A stretch of DNA of 13,684 nt from an uncultured Succinatimonas sp. (GCA_937896115.1 CALBLB010000026.1:1-13684), one strand, 5' to 3'; counted from the first letter of the stretch, positions 1 to 6,805 are shown. Program-made: numbers and translations. The notes: a model not told the origin generated them from the sequence alone.

Positions 1-23
1 TTGCTTGGTTGCAATCGGGGATG

Positions 24-365
24 CTATATTCTGAAAAAATACTGATCACTGTCCGGATAATCAGAAGTTTGCTCGATTAAAGGCATGGCGCGTCTGGCAA
101 TGGAAAAAGAGCGTCCTGATGCGTTTTCCACCAGTTCCAAAATTTTTGGGTAGATCTCAAAATGTCCCTTCGAGACGTAATCTAAAAGAGCATCGCACAA
201 CTTGCAAAGAGTTTTTTGCGTATCGTCCAGAGTTTGATTTTTTGAAAGTTTGCCGAAAAGTTCACCGATTGAGAACCTGAGATCGATCATTTTATTGACC
301 CAGGCATAACGATCGTCCACCTTTTGTAAGGACAGATTAAAACCGCAAAGATCCGACTTAGTCAT
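24..365 (-). CDS. rsd: Rsd/AlgQ-family anti-sigma-70 regulator, C-terminally short
   Basis: Rsd binds the housekeeping sigma factor (RpoD) in the cytoplasm and shifts RNA polymerase use in stationary phase. Seen here: a 113-aa protein whose residues 52-75 (LCDALLDYVSKGHFEIYPKI at its core, then LEL) fit the helix of E. coli Rsd that reads DFCQSLVDYLSAGHFSIYERIL, and whose earlier RYAW segment fits the RW region near the Rsd N terminus. The start is ATG at 365 because GGGAGG lies 5 nt upstream; a longer reading from a TTG at 413 has no such signal. The protein stops at a TAG about 45 residues before the usual end (about 158 aa), right after a T6C run, so the last helices are missing in this frame. 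The -1 frame stays open to the window edge (see findings). It follows mepM on the same strand after 98 nt; I see no convincing promoter in that gap. The family call is from remembered sequence, so moderate confidence; it may be a frameshifted gene. Confidence 0.68.
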   Translation of the reverse strand: MTKSDLCGFNLSLQKVDDRYAWVNKMIDLRFSIGELFGKLSKNQTLDDTQKTLCKLCDALLDYVSKGHFEIYPKILELVENASGRSFSIARRAMPLIEQTSDYPDSDQYFFRI

Positions 366-463
366 GAATACCTCCCGGAGCTTGTCAAGTAAAAACACCT
401 TAACACGTTGCAAGGATCTCGGAAGGCAAAGAGACGTTTCTTATTTTTTAAAATGCGAGCAAC

Positions 464-2101
464 CTAGCGTTTTGCAATGAGTTTCTGATTGTATAGATCC
501 CGTTTGTAGTTTTTGATGTTGGCGGCAAAGCGCTTGCGATCAGAAGAGGCACCCGGATCCTGCATGCCGCTTAATTTAACGCGTAATGCGTTTACCGGTC
601 GTCCGTTGATGCGCAACTCATAATGCAGATGCGGTCCTGTAGAAAGTCCGGTATTTCCCGATCTGGCTATAACGCTGCCCATCTTCACGCTTTGCCCGAC
701 TTTTACTCCGAGTTTGGATAAATGCATGTATACCGTTGAGTAGGCACCGCGATGCCTTAATACTATGTAATACCCGGTAGAACGTGTAAACGAGGCTTTG
801 GTTACTACGCCGTCAGACGGGGCAATGACCGGAGTTCCTACCGGCATACCGAAGTCTACGCCGTTATGCGGTCTGATAACTCCAGTTACCGGATGTCTCC
901 TTGAAGGGTTGAAAGGTGAGGTGACTTTGGCCCGGATATTGAACGGGAAGCGTCTGAAGGCATTGGAAACGGTGGAATTAAGTCCGTGTTCATCGTAATA
1001 TTTGCCGTCTTTGCTGTTAAGAAAAGCCGACACCTTGCGACCTTGCAGGGAAAATTCCACGGCACTGATTTTTCCTCTCCCCTTTGAGTCGGTAAACAGG
1101 ACGCGCATGGTGTCACCGGCGCGGATGTTACGCGAGAATTGGATGCGTCCTTTGAAAAGATTCAGAATTTTATTGATTTCAGCATAGCTTATGCCGGCAT
1201 TGTTGGCTGCGGTGGAGAAAGTTTCACCCTTGCCTATGGACACTACTACCAAACGACCGCGGCTTTCACGTGCCGAGAGCTTTTTCTCCGCTTTGGGTTC
1301 ATTGCTGATCTTTTGATCGATTTTCTGATCTTTTTCCTGTGATGCCGAGGGTTTTACCGGATTTTCGGCAACTAGGATCTCACCGTCTTTAAGATGAGAA
1401 CCTTTTTTTTCAATTACATAAGCAAAATCGGCCTTGTCAGGCGTATCACGGTAAAAACGCAACTGACGATCTTTATCCAAAGGTTTTACAAACGCCATGA
1501 GTCTGCTTTTGTCATCAAGCAGGAAGGAGAGGTGTTCTCCTAGTTGGAGCGAATTAACCTCGGCGGCCACTTTCTTGTTATCGAGAATGGCCATGGTTAC
1601 TGAAGCCGGAATGTTGAGATCCGAGAAGATCGACGATATGGTGTCTCCCTTTTGTACGTCTTCTTCAAACCATTTAAGTTCGTCTTCTGCTTTGTTGCCG
1701 TTGTCGCGTGCAGCCAGATCTTTGACCTGATCGTCAAGTACGTCATCAGAGTCGGCTAATGCACTGTCAGGCAGGGTGTCATCGTAGTTATCGGTAGCTT
1801 CCTGACTTGAACTTTGAGGTTTGCTGGCAAAAAGATCCGACAAGGACTGATTTACGGCTGCAGAATTATTTGCGATAAGATTTTGTTCTTCACTGTCTTG
1901 AATGTCGGAGCTTTCATCAAACTCTTCTTCCTGTTGTGAATTTTGAACGGTTGCAAGATCTTTGTGAGGGCTGAATACAGCTAACACGGCTGCTGCAGTC
2001 ATGGTAACTGCGCAGGCGTATACGTGTTTTTTTGAAATGGGAAAACGCCACGAGGTGTTGCCGGCACGTTCGCAAAAAATATAATCTTCAGAGGTCTTCA
2101 T
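464..2101 (-). CDS. mepM: MepM-type murein DD-endopeptidase (M23 family)
   Basis: This is a zinc-dependent endopeptidase that cuts D-Ala-mDAP cross-links so new glycan can be inserted into the sacculus; it acts in the periplasm, anchored to the inner membrane. Seen: 545 aa from ATG 2101. A basic N terminus is followed by one hydrophobic segment near residues 28-44 (signal anchor). Then comes a long acidic, Ser-rich linker (about 55-145), a LysM/OapA-like segment with VQKGDTISSIF (149-160), a Lys/Gln-rich low-complexity stretch (about 255-280), a second Csd3-like domain with GKGETF (290-295), and the M23 domain (about 392-508). Metal ligands are H412 and D416 in HNGVDF and H493 in HLHYE, with H460 and H491 as catalytic histidines. 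The C terminus resembles E. coli MepM; the linker makes it about 100 residues longer. No Shine-Dalgarno sequence precedes ATG 2101; a T7 run ends 4 nt upstream. TTG at 2107 is a weaker alternative start. Confidence 0.9.
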   Translation of the reverse strand: MKTSEDYIFCERAGNTSWRFPISKKHVYACAVTMTAAAVLAVFSPHKDLATVQNSQQEEEFDESSDIQDSEEQNLIANNSAAVNQSLSDLFASKPQSSSQEATDNYDDTLPDSALADSDDVLDDQVKDLAARDNGNKAEDELKWFEEDVQKGDTISSIFSDLNIPASVTMAILDNKKVAAEVNSLQLGEHLSFLLDDKSRLMAFVKPLDKDRQLRFYRDTPDKADFAYVIEKKGSHLKDGEILVAENPVKPSASQEKDQKIDQKISNEPKAEKKLSARESRGRLVVVSIGKGETFSTAANNAGISYAEINKILNLFKGRIQFSRNIRAGDTMRVLFTDSKGRGKISAVEFSLQGRKVSAFLNSKDGKYYDEHGLNSTVSNAFRRFPFNIRAKVTSPFNPSRRHPVTGVIRPHNGVDFGMPVGTPVIAPSDGVVTKASFTRSTGYYIVLRHRGAYSTVYMHLSKLGVKVGQSVKMGSVIARSGNTGLSTGPHLHYELRINGRPVNALRVKLSGMQDPGASSDRKRFAANIKNYKRDLYNQKLIAKR

Positions 2102-2105
2102 GCGC

Positions 2106-2136
2106 AAAAAAAGCCCGGAGTCCCTAAGGACCCACG
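2106..2136 (-). terminator. Possible imperfect terminator-like hairpin in the mepM leader
   Basis: On the minus strand GTCC (2131-2128) pairs with GGAC (2123-2120) across a TTAG loop. The helix extends outward by a G-T wobble, G-C, a bulged T at 2134, then G-C and C-G, giving eight pairs. A three-base GGC gap is followed by seven T residues (2112-2106), ending 4 nt before the mepM ATG. The bulge and gap make it weaker than a standard intrinsic terminator, so it may only slow transcription or block ribosome access. Confidence 0.3.
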
Positions 2137-2138
2137 CA

Positions 2139-2169
2139 GCTGTCTTTTGTGCTCCAAAAAAAAGACAGC
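2139..2169. repeat. 10-bp inverted repeat between mepM and yjaG
   Basis: GCTGTCTTTT (2139-2148) is mirrored exactly by AAAAGACAGC (2160-2169), with an 11-nt spacer. It lies between divergent genes, inside the predicted mepM transcript. No U run follows on either strand, so it is not a standard terminator; it could be an operator or an RNA hairpin in the mepM leader. Confidence 0.6.
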
Positions 2170-2215
2170 GGAGGTTTTGGTAGTCGTTTCAAATTTTTTT
2201 AATTGTCTGTGCCTT

Positions 2216-2244
2216 ATTATGGAAACTTTATACCTTGAGTGCAA
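2216..2244 (-). promoter_or_regulatory. Candidate sigma-70 promoter for mepM
   Basis: On the minus strand TTGCAC (2244-2239) is followed after exactly 17 nt by CATAAT (2221-2216). This predicts a start near 2209 and a leader of about 107 nt that carries the 2139-2169 dyad and the U7 hairpin. In the opposite direction TTGTCT (2203-2208) with TTTATA (2227-2232), 18 nt apart, could serve yjaG, but it is a poor match. Confidence 0.45.
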
Positions 2245-2305
2245 GGACTAAATCATTCGTTTGGATTGCAAGAGCAAAAAATCGGTAAATACAGTGAAAA
2301 ACATC

Positions 2306-2926
2306 ATGCAAAAAGATCTTCAGGAAATACTCTCGTCTCTTAAAGGACGTTATGCCGCACTTTTGGCGTTGGCTTTGTGCCGCAGACAAAAAGCGAATTT
2401 TTTGCTGTGGTGCTCGCTTGATGAAACAAGAGACGCTTTGGCACAGTCTTTTGATAAGTGTTTTAACTATTTAAGTTCTATTTTGCAGGGGAGCGGATCT
2501 GAAAAAGGCTTTGAAGCAAGGCAGGAGGAATTGAAGATTGTCCTTGACGGAACCGATGATGATGAATCCTTCGGTGCGGAGGTGGCGGCAGATGCAGCGG
2601 CCACTTTGGAACTTGGATATGAAGCTTTTGCAGAGGATAACGACGAGGCTGCTTTTGAGGCTGCAAATTTATGCATCAGTGCAGTTGCCGCCCGCGTTGC
2701 CGTGGAAAACCCTGACATGAGTGATGAAGAAGCGGCATCGAATGAATTGCTCATTACCGAAAGCATTGTCCAGACAAAACTTGCATCCATGGTTTTGCGT
2801 TTACAAAATGTCGTCGGGCATAAGAACTTTACGTCAGCTCAGATAAAAGAGCTTTTGAATGCTGCAGTTCCTTCCGGTCTTAGCAATATAGGGTTGCCCG
2901 ACGATCCTGAAGATGAGGATCAGTGA
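2306..2926 (+). CDS. yjaG: YjaG / DUF416 family protein
   Basis: The function of this family is not established; it is a small cytoplasmic alpha-helical protein typical of gammaproteobacteria and encoded just before hupA in E. coli. Seen: 206 aa from ATG 2306, with no signal peptide or membrane segment. The N-terminal pattern (DLQEILSSLKGRY, then LALCRR) lines up with the LERLESWQ and ACLCER region of E. coli YjaG. Later shared marks are a DD..-G segment (about 84-90), MSDEE (138-142), and a terminal SNIG (193-196) preceded by a helix. A longer reading from TTG 2261 exists, but its added 15 residues are basic and do not match the family, and AAGGA sits too far (about 13 nt) from that TTG. The C terminus has an acidic tail (DDPEDEDQ) that the E. 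coli protein lacks. Its last 7 bp overlap the end of the convergent permease gene. Confidence 0.8.
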   Translation: MQKDLQEILSSLKGRYAALLALALCRRQKANFLLWCSLDETRDALAQSFDKCFNYLSSILQGSGSEKGFEARQEELKIVLDGTDDDESFGAEVAADAAATLELGYEAFAEDNDEAAFEAANLCISAVAARVAVENPDMSDEEAASNELLITESIVQTKLASMVLRLQNVVGHKNFTSAQIKELLNAAVPSGLSNIGLPDDPEDEDQ

Positions 2927-3696
2927 TAGGCGGCATAAATTAAGGTGAGACCGCTTAATATGGCTACTAGGGAGAATACTACTTTCACCCCTTTTATCGG
3001 CATTTTTATGAGCAGTGAGGTTCCAAGATAAGAGCCGAGCAACGTAGCGATGATCATGGTGGGGATCCAATGCCAGTGAATAGAGGCCACCATGCCTATG
3101 GTTACGGCACCTACTGCGTTCCAAATGGTGGCAACGAACACCATGGTATGCAAAATAGCGCTTTTTAGATTGAGACCGAACACTCCTACCAAGGTCAAGG
3201 TGGCAAAAAGTCCTGCGCCTGATGACAGCGAACCGGAAAACAAGCCTATGAGCATCATACAAACTGCCCCCAAAAACGTACGTGAGAGCGATCGATGTTC
3301 CAAGGTTTTTGAGCCGAAACCTTTTTTCAGCAGCGAGTAGATCCCGGCTGCGATGGTGATGAGTCCTAAAATTATTTCCGCCTGATGGGCAGGGATTTTT
3401 ACGATGATGAGAGAGCCTGAGATCACCGAAGGAATACACAGCACGGTCATCACGAATGCTACCTGACGGTCGAAACGAAACTCTCCGTGAGCACGACGTT
3501 GTTTTGACAGCGCGCCTATTCCCAAAAAAACCACGGCGACTTTGTGGGTACCCAAGGCCGTGGCAAAGGGTAATCCCAGCAGAATGAGCAGGGGAAACTG
3601 TACGAAACCTGCTCCTCCTCCTGAAACCGAGGCAAAAAGGTTGGCGGCAAAGGTACCTACGAATAACAGAAATTGATTTAAGATTTCTTCTGCCAT
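2920..3696 (-). CDS. TSUP (TauE/SafE, DUF81) family membrane permease
   Basis: This is a predicted inner-membrane permease; family members move sulfur-containing or organic anions such as sulfite, sulfoacetate or lactate-like acids, usually outward, but the substrate cannot be told here. Seen: 258 aa, strongly hydrophobic, with about eight membrane segments in two similar halves. The family's Gly-rich N-terminal motif is present (SVSGGGAGFVQFPLLILLG, about 23-41), followed by GTHKVAVVF; a related Gly/Ser-rich segment (GLFSGSLSSGAGLFATL) opens the second half. The start is ATG 3696; AAGGA lies upstream but with an 11-nt spacer made mostly of T. It follows purD on the same strand, behind the purD terminator, with only about 45 nt left for a promoter, so some expression may come from read-through of purHD. 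Confidence 0.85.
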   Translation of the reverse strand: MAEEILNQFLLFVGTFAANLFASVSGGGAGFVQFPLLILLGLPFATALGTHKVAVVFLGIGALSKQRRAHGEFRFDRQVAFVMTVLCIPSVISGSLIIVKIPAHQAEIILGLITIAAGIYSLLKKGFGSKTLEHRSLSRTFLGAVCMMLIGLFSGSLSSGAGLFATLTLVGVFGLNLKSAILHTMVFVATIWNAVGAVTIGMVASIHWHWIPTMIIATLLGSYLGTSLLIKMPIKGVKVVFSLVAILSGLTLIYAAYH

Positions 3697-3741
3697 GTTA
3701 AAAAAAATCCTTAATTTTTGATTTTCAGGCTTTAAAAACGT

Positions 3742-3767
3742 AAAAAATGCCGCGATAAACGCGGCAT
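3742..3767 (-). terminator. Rho-independent terminator of purHD
   Basis: On the minus strand an 8-bp perfect stem, ATGCCGCG / CGCGGCAT (3767-3760 with 3754-3747), encloses a 5-nt loop and runs directly into T6 (3747-3742, the first shared with the stem). It lies 17 nt after the purD stop codon. Confidence 0.93.
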
Positions 3768-3783
3768 ATAAATTAAAGTAAGA

Positions 3784-5070
3784 TCACTTGTTACGGGCCA
3801 GAGCTCGCCAGGCGATGTCGTTGCGGTAGAACATCCCGTCAAAATGAACGGTTTTGGCAAGATCGTAGGCTTTTTGACGAGCGTCGGCTATGTCTTTACC
3901 TAAGGCTGTTGCGCAGAGTACGCGTCCGCCTGAGGTGACTACCTGCTCTCCTTGGAATTTGGTTCCTGCTTCAAAGATCTTGGTGTCATCACCGTGCTTT
4001 TTATCAAGCCCCTCGATCACGTCGCCTTTGCGAGGTGAGGCAGGGTAGCCTTGTGCCGCCAGTACCACACCTACGGCAGGGCGCTCGTCGTAGCTGGCTT
4101 CACAACCCTTAAGCCCGCCGTTTTCACAGGCTTTAAGGCACAGCTCAACCAGATCCGACTGCATGCGCATCATGATGGGTTGAGTTTCAGGATCTCCGAA
4201 ACGGCAGTTGTATTCAACTACACGCGGATCTCCTTGTTTGTCTATCATAAGACCTGCATAGAGAAAACCGCGGTAAGGAATGCCGTCCTTGCGCATACCT
4301 GCCAAAGTAGGATTGATGATCCTGTCCATTACCTTTTGATAGACCTCAGGAGTGACCACCGGAGCAGGAGAGTAAGCACCCATGCCTCCGGTATTGGGAC
4401 CGGTATCACCGTCGCCTACACGTTTGTGATCCTGAGATGTTGCCATAGGCAGAGCATTTTCAGTGTCGGACATGACGATGAAGGAAGCTTCTTCGCCTTC
4501 CATGAATTCTTCGATAACCACGCGAGCTGAGGCATCGCCGAATTCGTGATCGTCGAGCATGTTGTGAACGGCATCCAAAGCTTCCTGCTTGGTCATGGCT
4601 ACTACCACGCCTTTGCCTGCTGCAAGACCGTCTGCTTTGATCACGATGGGGGCACCGTGTTTTTCAATGTAATCACAGGCATTTTTGGTGTCGGTGAAGA
4701 CTTCGTATGCTGCGGTGGGGATACCGTGACGCTTTAGAAAATCCTTGGTAAAGGATTTTGATCCTTCAAGCTGAGCTCCTGCTTTTGACGGTCCGAAAAC
4801 TTTGAGACCGGACTTTTCAAAAAGATCACTTATTCCTGCAACCAAAGGAGCTTCCGGTCCTACTATGGTCAAATCGATGTGTTCGCGCTTGGCAAAGTCG
4901 CGCAAACCTTCAAGATCGTTTACCGGAATAGGAACGTTTTCCATCTTTTCTTCACGGGCAGTACCGGGATTGCCGGGGGCTACGAAAACTTTGTCTGCAA
5001 GCGGTGACTGGGCAGCTTTCCATGCCAAGGCATGTTCACGGCCGCCGTTGCCAACTATCAGTATTTTCAT
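3784..5070 (-). CDS. purD: Phosphoribosylamine-glycine ligase (GAR synthetase)
   Basis: Catalyses the second step of purine synthesis: 5-phosphoribosylamine + glycine + ATP gives GAR + ADP + phosphate, in the cytosol. Seen: 428 aa, against 429 in E. coli. The N-terminal domain has GNGGREHALAW (7-17) and GPEAPL (71-76). The ATP-grasp domain begins around LEGSKSFTKDFL (101-112), with VIKADGLAAGKG (143-154), EEF (187-189), the loop SQDHKRVGDGDTGPNTGGMG (212-231) and the metal-binding segment EYNCRFGDPETQ (286-297). The C-terminal domain ends with GGRVLC (381-386). Start at ATG 5070 is set by AAGGAG 6 nt upstream and by the family N terminus; the in-frame extension to 5145 would overlap purH. It is 13 nt downstream of purH and clearly co-transcribed. 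Confidence 0.98.
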   Translation of the reverse strand: MKILIVGNGGREHALAWKAAQSPLADKVFVAPGNPGTAREEKMENVPIPVNDLEGLRDFAKREHIDLTIVGPEAPLVAGISDLFEKSGLKVFGPSKAGAQLEGSKSFTKDFLKRHGIPTAAYEVFTDTKNACDYIEKHGAPIVIKADGLAAGKGVVVAMTKQEALDAVHNMLDDHEFGDASARVVIEEFMEGEEASFIVMSDTENALPMATSQDHKRVGDGDTGPNTGGMGAYSPAPVVTPEVYQKVMDRIINPTLAGMRKDGIPYRGFLYAGLMIDKQGDPRVVEYNCRFGDPETQPIMMRMQSDLVELCLKACENGGLKGCEASYDERPAVGVVLAAQGYPASPRKGDVIEGLDKKHGDDTKIFEAGTKFQGEQVVTSGGRVLCATALGKDIADARQKAYDLAKTVHFDGMFYRNDIAWRALARNK

Positions 5071-5083
5071 TAAAGGCTCCTTG

Positions 5084-6673
5084 TTAATGACGGAAATGAC
5101 GCATTCCGGTGAAGACCATGGCAATGCCGTGTTCATCGGCGGCATCTATAACTTCCTGATCGCGAATGGATCCGCCCGGCTGAATGATGCTGGTGATGCC
5201 GGCTTCTGCGGCAGCATCTACGCCGTCACGGAACGGGAAGAATGCGTCAGATGCCAAGGATGCTCCCTTAAGCGACAACTTGGCGTCTTCTGCACGCAAA
5301 CAGGCAATGCGGGCTGAGAATACGCGGGAGGTTTGTCCGCAACCTACGCCCAAAGTCTGTTTGTTCTTTGTATAAACTATGGCGTTGGATTTGGTGAATT
5401 TGCATACTTTCCATGCAAAGAGCAACTCGTCCATCTCTTCTTTTGAAGGAGCTCTCTTGGTAACCACTTTAAGATCTTCTGGCTTTACAGTTTTAAGATC
5501 GGCTTCCTGAACCAAAAGTCCGCCGTTGACCTTCTTGCAGTCGATGCGGGGAGCCGCTTCACCAAGGACCCCGGTTTCCAAAAGACGGATGTTTTTCTTT
5601 TTGGCTACGGCAGCTTTTGCTTCGTCACTTACCGAGGGAGCCACGATCACTTCACAGAACTGGCGGGAAACGATGGCCTCGGCAGTTTTGCCGTCTAAAG
5701 GCTTGTTAAAGGCGATAATGCCGCCGAAAGCGGATTCGCTGTCGCAGTTGAAGGCAGCGTCATAAGCTTTGGTGAGATCCTCTGCCAAGGCTACGCCGCA
5801 AGGATTTGCGTGTTTGACGATCACGCAGGCAGGTTCGTCAAATTGACGTACGCATTCGATGGCTGCATCGGTATCGGCGATATTGTTGTAAGAAAGTTCT
5901 TTACCCTGCAACTGACGGGCAGTGGTAATGCCGTTGTCTTTGGCATCGATATCCCTGTAGAAAGAAGCCATTTGATGAGGATTTTCACCGTAGCGCATGT
6001 TCTGCAGTTTGACGAAATTGAGGTTCAGAGTTCTTGGGAATACGCTCTTGGTACCGTCCGAGATCCCGTAGTCGGGAACTTTGGTACCGAAATAGTTGGC
6101 GATGGCAGAATCGTAAGCGGCAGTGTGTTCAAAAGCAGCAATAGCCAGATCAAAACGGGTGGCAAAAGTCAGAGCACCGTCGTGTGCGTCCATTTCCGAG
6201 AGTACGCGATCGTAATCGGAAGTTCTTACCACAATGGCCACGTCACGGTTGTTTTTAGCTGCGGCACGTACCATGGTAGGACCGCCTATATCGATGTTCT
6301 CAATGGCTTTTTCAAGCGGGCAGTTGGGATCTGCTACGGTCTTTACGAAAGGGTAGAGATTCACCACCACGAGATCTATGGGAAGTATGCCGTGTTGCTG
6401 CATGATCTCTTCATCGATGCCGCGACGTCCCAAAATTCCTCCGTGAACCTTAGGATGCAGAGTTTTTACTCTTCCGTCCATCATTTCGGGAAAACCGGTG
6501 TAATCGGATACTTCGGTTACTTTGATATTGTTTTCCTGCAGCATTTTGCAGGTACCGCCGGTGGAGAGCAGTTCCACGCCGCGTTTTTGCAGCTCGGCAG
6601 CGAATTTTACGATCCCGGTTTTGTCGGAGACGCTTAAGAGCGCTCTTCTGACAGGGCGAAGGAGTTCTTCCAT
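5084..6673 (-). CDS. purH: Bifunctional AICAR transformylase / IMP cyclohydrolase
   Basis: Performs the last two steps of IMP synthesis: formyl transfer from 10-formyl-THF to AICAR, then ring closure of FAICAR to IMP. Seen: 529 aa, the same length as E. coli PurH. The IMP cyclohydrolase domain (about 1-200) carries SVSDKTG (14-20), STGGT (37-41), DGRVKTLHPKVHGG (66-79) and NIDIGGPTMVRAAAKN (126-141). The transformylase domain carries RYGENPHQ (227-234), SYNNIADTDAA (261-271), the catalytic KHANPCG (287-293), SAFGGIIAFN, the FRDG region and the terminal MRHFRH. ATG 6673 is chosen over an in-frame extension to 6781 because GGAG lies 9 nt upstream, the family begins there, and the extension would cross a terminator hairpin and the promoter. 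First gene of the purHD operon. Its leader holds an intrinsic terminator (see 6689-6717), which is not a feature I know from E. coli purHD. Confidence 0.98.
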   Translation of the reverse strand: MEELLRPVRRALLSVSDKTGIVKFAAELQKRGVELLSTGGTCKMLQENNIKVTEVSDYTGFPEMMDGRVKTLHPKVHGGILGRRGIDEEIMQQHGILPIDLVVVNLYPFVKTVADPNCPLEKAIENIDIGGPTMVRAAAKNNRDVAIVVRTSDYDRVLSEMDAHDGALTFATRFDLAIAAFEHTAAYDSAIANYFGTKVPDYGISDGTKSVFPRTLNLNFVKLQNMRYGENPHQMASFYRDIDAKDNGITTARQLQGKELSYNNIADTDAAIECVRQFDEPACVIVKHANPCGVALAEDLTKAYDAAFNCDSESAFGGIIAFNKPLDGKTAEAIVSRQFCEVIVAPSVSDEAKAAVAKKKNIRLLETGVLGEAAPRIDCKKVNGGLLVQEADLKTVKPEDLKVVTKRAPSKEEMDELLFAWKVCKFTKSNAIVYTKNKQTLGVGCGQTSRVFSARIACLRAEDAKLSLKGASLASDAFFPFRDGVDAAAEAGITSIIQPGGSIRDQEVIDAADEHGIAMVFTGMRHFRH

Positions 6674-6688
6674 GACTTTTTTCTCCGT

Positions 6689-6717
6689 AAAAAAAACCAA
6701 GGGCCCGCGGCCCCTGA
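6689..6717 (-). terminator. Intrinsic terminator inside the purH leader (putative attenuator)
   Basis: On the minus strand TCAGGGGCC (6717-6709) pairs with GGCCCTTGG (6705-6697) over a 3-nt GCG loop: nine pairs, two of them G-T wobbles, five G-C pairs next to the loop. The 3' arm runs straight into eight T residues (6696-6689). The purH Shine-Dalgarno GGAG follows about 4 nt later. Since the hairpin sits between the predicted purH promoter and purH itself, it can only act on the purHD transcript. A competing CCGC/GCGG pairing (6726-6723 with 6708-6705) is possible but weak. Confidence 0.75.
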
Positions 6718-6731
6718 AGATTGCGGCGCAT

Positions 6732-6775
6732 ATTGTACCAATTTTGAGCATCAAAGCGCATGCAATCGCGCTTTG
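6732..6775 (-). promoter_or_regulatory. purHD promoter overlapping a dyad
   Basis: On the minus strand the extended -10 element TGGTACAAT (6740-6732) is a good match to TGnTATAAT, predicting a start near 6725 and a leader of about 52 nt. No clear -35 box is spaced correctly. Instead the -35 region is occupied by a perfect 8-bp dyad, CAAAGCGC (6752-6759) and GCGCTTTG (6768-6775), separated by 8 nt. A repressor bound there would block the promoter. The dyad does not fit the 16-bp E. coli PurR box. Confidence 0.55.
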
Positions 6776-6791
6776 CCCCATTTTTGTATTT

Positions 6792-6805
6792 AATCTTTAA
6801 AGATT
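6792..6805. repeat. Perfect 14-bp AT-rich palindrome
   Basis: AATCTTTAAAGATT reads the same on both strands. It lies about 70 bp upstream of the predicted purH start and about 90 bp upstream of the candidate hupA -10, a position open to regulation of either gene. It could be a protein-binding site or chance in AT-rich DNA. Confidence 0.4.

Noticed and set aside
366..463. Promoter for rsd (TTGACA at about 392-387 on the minus strand)
   Set aside because: The hexamer is perfect, but a -10 box at the right distance would fall inside the start of the gene and is not there.
2261..2305. Longer yjaG start at TTG 2261
   Set aside because: The nearest AAGGA is about 13 nt away, and the added residues do not fit the family N terminus, whereas ATG 2306 does.
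2834..3439. 201-codon minus-strand frame overlapping the TSUP permease
   Set aside because: Same strand, different frame of a clear membrane protein; its translation is rich in His, Arg and Ser with no domain-like pattern.
4051..4530. 159-codon plus-strand frame antisense to purD
   Set aside because: It is opposite the conserved ATP-grasp domain of PurD and has no ribosome-binding site or recognisable product.
5810..6637. 275-codon plus-strand open frame antisense to purH
   Set aside because: It lies wholly opposite PurH, whose full 529-aa sequence fits its family; the antisense product shows no recognisable domain and arises from purH codon use.
6674..6781. N-terminal extension of PurH to 6781
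   Set aside because: It would read through the promoter and the terminator hairpin, and the 529-aa form from ATG 6673 matches the family exactly.
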